Assembly: GCA_955652195.1 (NCBI GenBank) | Contig: CATPBC010000098.1 | Coordinates: forward strand, 1 to 7,530 | DNA: 7,530 nt | From: an uncultured Xanthobacteraceae bacterium | GTDB lineage: Bacteria; Pseudomonadota; Alphaproteobacteria; Rhizobiales; Xanthobacteraceae | Reading direction: 5' to 3' | Part shown: one piece after another, positions 7,144 through 7,530 of the stretch | How positions within the stretch are numbered: the first letter of the stretch is position 1 | How the letters are laid out: the number at the start of each line of letters is the position of its first letter | The notes under the pieces: generated by a model | Databases searched by the model: none | What the model saw: only the letters and a program-made list of their open reading frames with translations | Told to the model about the DNA's origin: nothing | Program-made: the position numbers and the translations under genes

Positions 7144-7352
7144 CAGACCAACTTCACAAGTTTAAGATCGGGCAGACCGTCAATCTCGTCCCGTCGATGT
7201 CGCGCCTCGCAGCCAGGGGACACTATCAGATCGTCAGCCTCCGGCCGGCTAACGGCGAAAATCCCCAATATCGGATCCGGAGTAAAAGCGAGGCCCACGA
7301 GCGCGTGGTTGCGGAAAGCGACCTGGTTCTACTGACCGCATCCGAATTTTAA
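7140..7352 (+). CDS. Small hypothetical protein (70 aa), beta-rich
   Basis: This is a soluble small protein of unknown function. It begins FKIGQTVNLVPS (residues 8-19), continues with GHYQIVSLRP (27-36) and NPQYRIRSKSEAHERVVAESDLVLL (41-65). The alternating hydrophobic strands and the KIGQTV opening suggest a small beta-barrel such as an SH3 or KOW-like fold, which is inference. I recall similar short proteins in Bradyrhizobium. Its ATG overlaps the stop of a 16-codon mini-ORF, and its own Shine-Dalgarno is weak. It follows the 95-aa gene by 54 nt on the same strand and may be part of the helicase and IF-1 transcript. Confidence 0.75.
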   Translation: MTDQLHKFKIGQTVNLVPSMSRLAARGHYQIVSLRPANGENPQYRIRSKSEAHERVVAESDLVLLTASEF

Positions 7353-7430
7353 CGGACAGCGATTCCGCGAAATCGAACCGCAGCGCGGACCGGAGCGGCG
7401 AATTGGGTAGGCGTGGGAAGAAAGTTGACC

Positions 7431-7530
7431 ATGTTCAAGATTCTTGAACTCAAAGGTGCGGTTTCGGACGCGGACGCGGACGCGGCCGAGGTCGGCCGTA
7501 GTCATCCCACGCGCGAAGACGCCCTGGTTG
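7431..7530 (+). CDS. 5' end of a hypothetical protein gene (cut by the window edge)
   Basis: The frame opens at ATG 7431 and runs to the edge, giving 33 residues that begin MFKILELKGAVSDADADAAEV. GGGAAGAAAG upstream (7414-7423) is a fair ribosome binding site. The stretch contains GACGCG three times in a row (7467-7484), which encodes DADADA. It resembles the N termini of short unnamed rhizobial proteins as I remember them, but too little is visible to name it. The 78 nt before it hold no clear terminator, so it may belong to the same transcript. Confidence 0.6.
   Translation, partial: MFKILELKGAVSDADADAAEVGRSHPTREDALV

Overview
The window looks like chromosomal DNA of a high-GC alphaproteobacterium, most likely a Bradyrhizobium or Nitrobacteraceae relative. 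This rests on recognised protein families and codon bias, not on a database match. All supported genes are on the + strand, and there are no tRNA, rRNA, CRISPR or insertion-sequence signatures.

Region 1 (1-953) is sparse accessory DNA. It holds the last codons of an unidentified gene, a 74-aa small conserved-looking protein, and a 90-codon reading frame with two CxxC pairs (a zinc-ribbon pattern) broken by one in-frame amber codon. About 220 nt without a convincing gene follow.

Region 2 (954-4782) is a tight four-gene operon with gaps of 20, 27 and 14 nt. It encodes a secreted Bug/TctC-type solute-binding protein, a cytoplasmic 4,5-dihydroxyphthalate-decarboxylase-like protein, an amidohydrolase-2/PDC-lactonase-like hydrolase, and a second, strongly diverged decarboxylase-like paralogue. 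The inferred theme is capture and breakdown of an aromatic or polycarboxylic acid. No TctA/TctB membrane subunits, ring dioxygenase or regulator lie in the window, so the substrate is unknown. This is the best candidate here for an undescribed pathway.

Region 3 (4783-7530) is an RNA and translation stress module. A 322-nt leader region contains a near-perfect sigma-32-type heat-shock promoter (CTTGAAA-N14-CCCCATAT) followed by several hairpins. A TTG-started, RhlE-type DEAD-box RNA helicase with a repeat-bearing basic tail comes next. One nucleotide separates its stop codon from a translation initiation factor IF-1 that has a basic C-terminal extension. Small proteins of unknown function follow (95 aa and 70 aa, the latter perhaps preceded by a 16-codon coupled mini-ORF), then the start of one more gene cut by the window edge. 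The plausible joint role is RNA unwinding and translation initiation under temperature stress.
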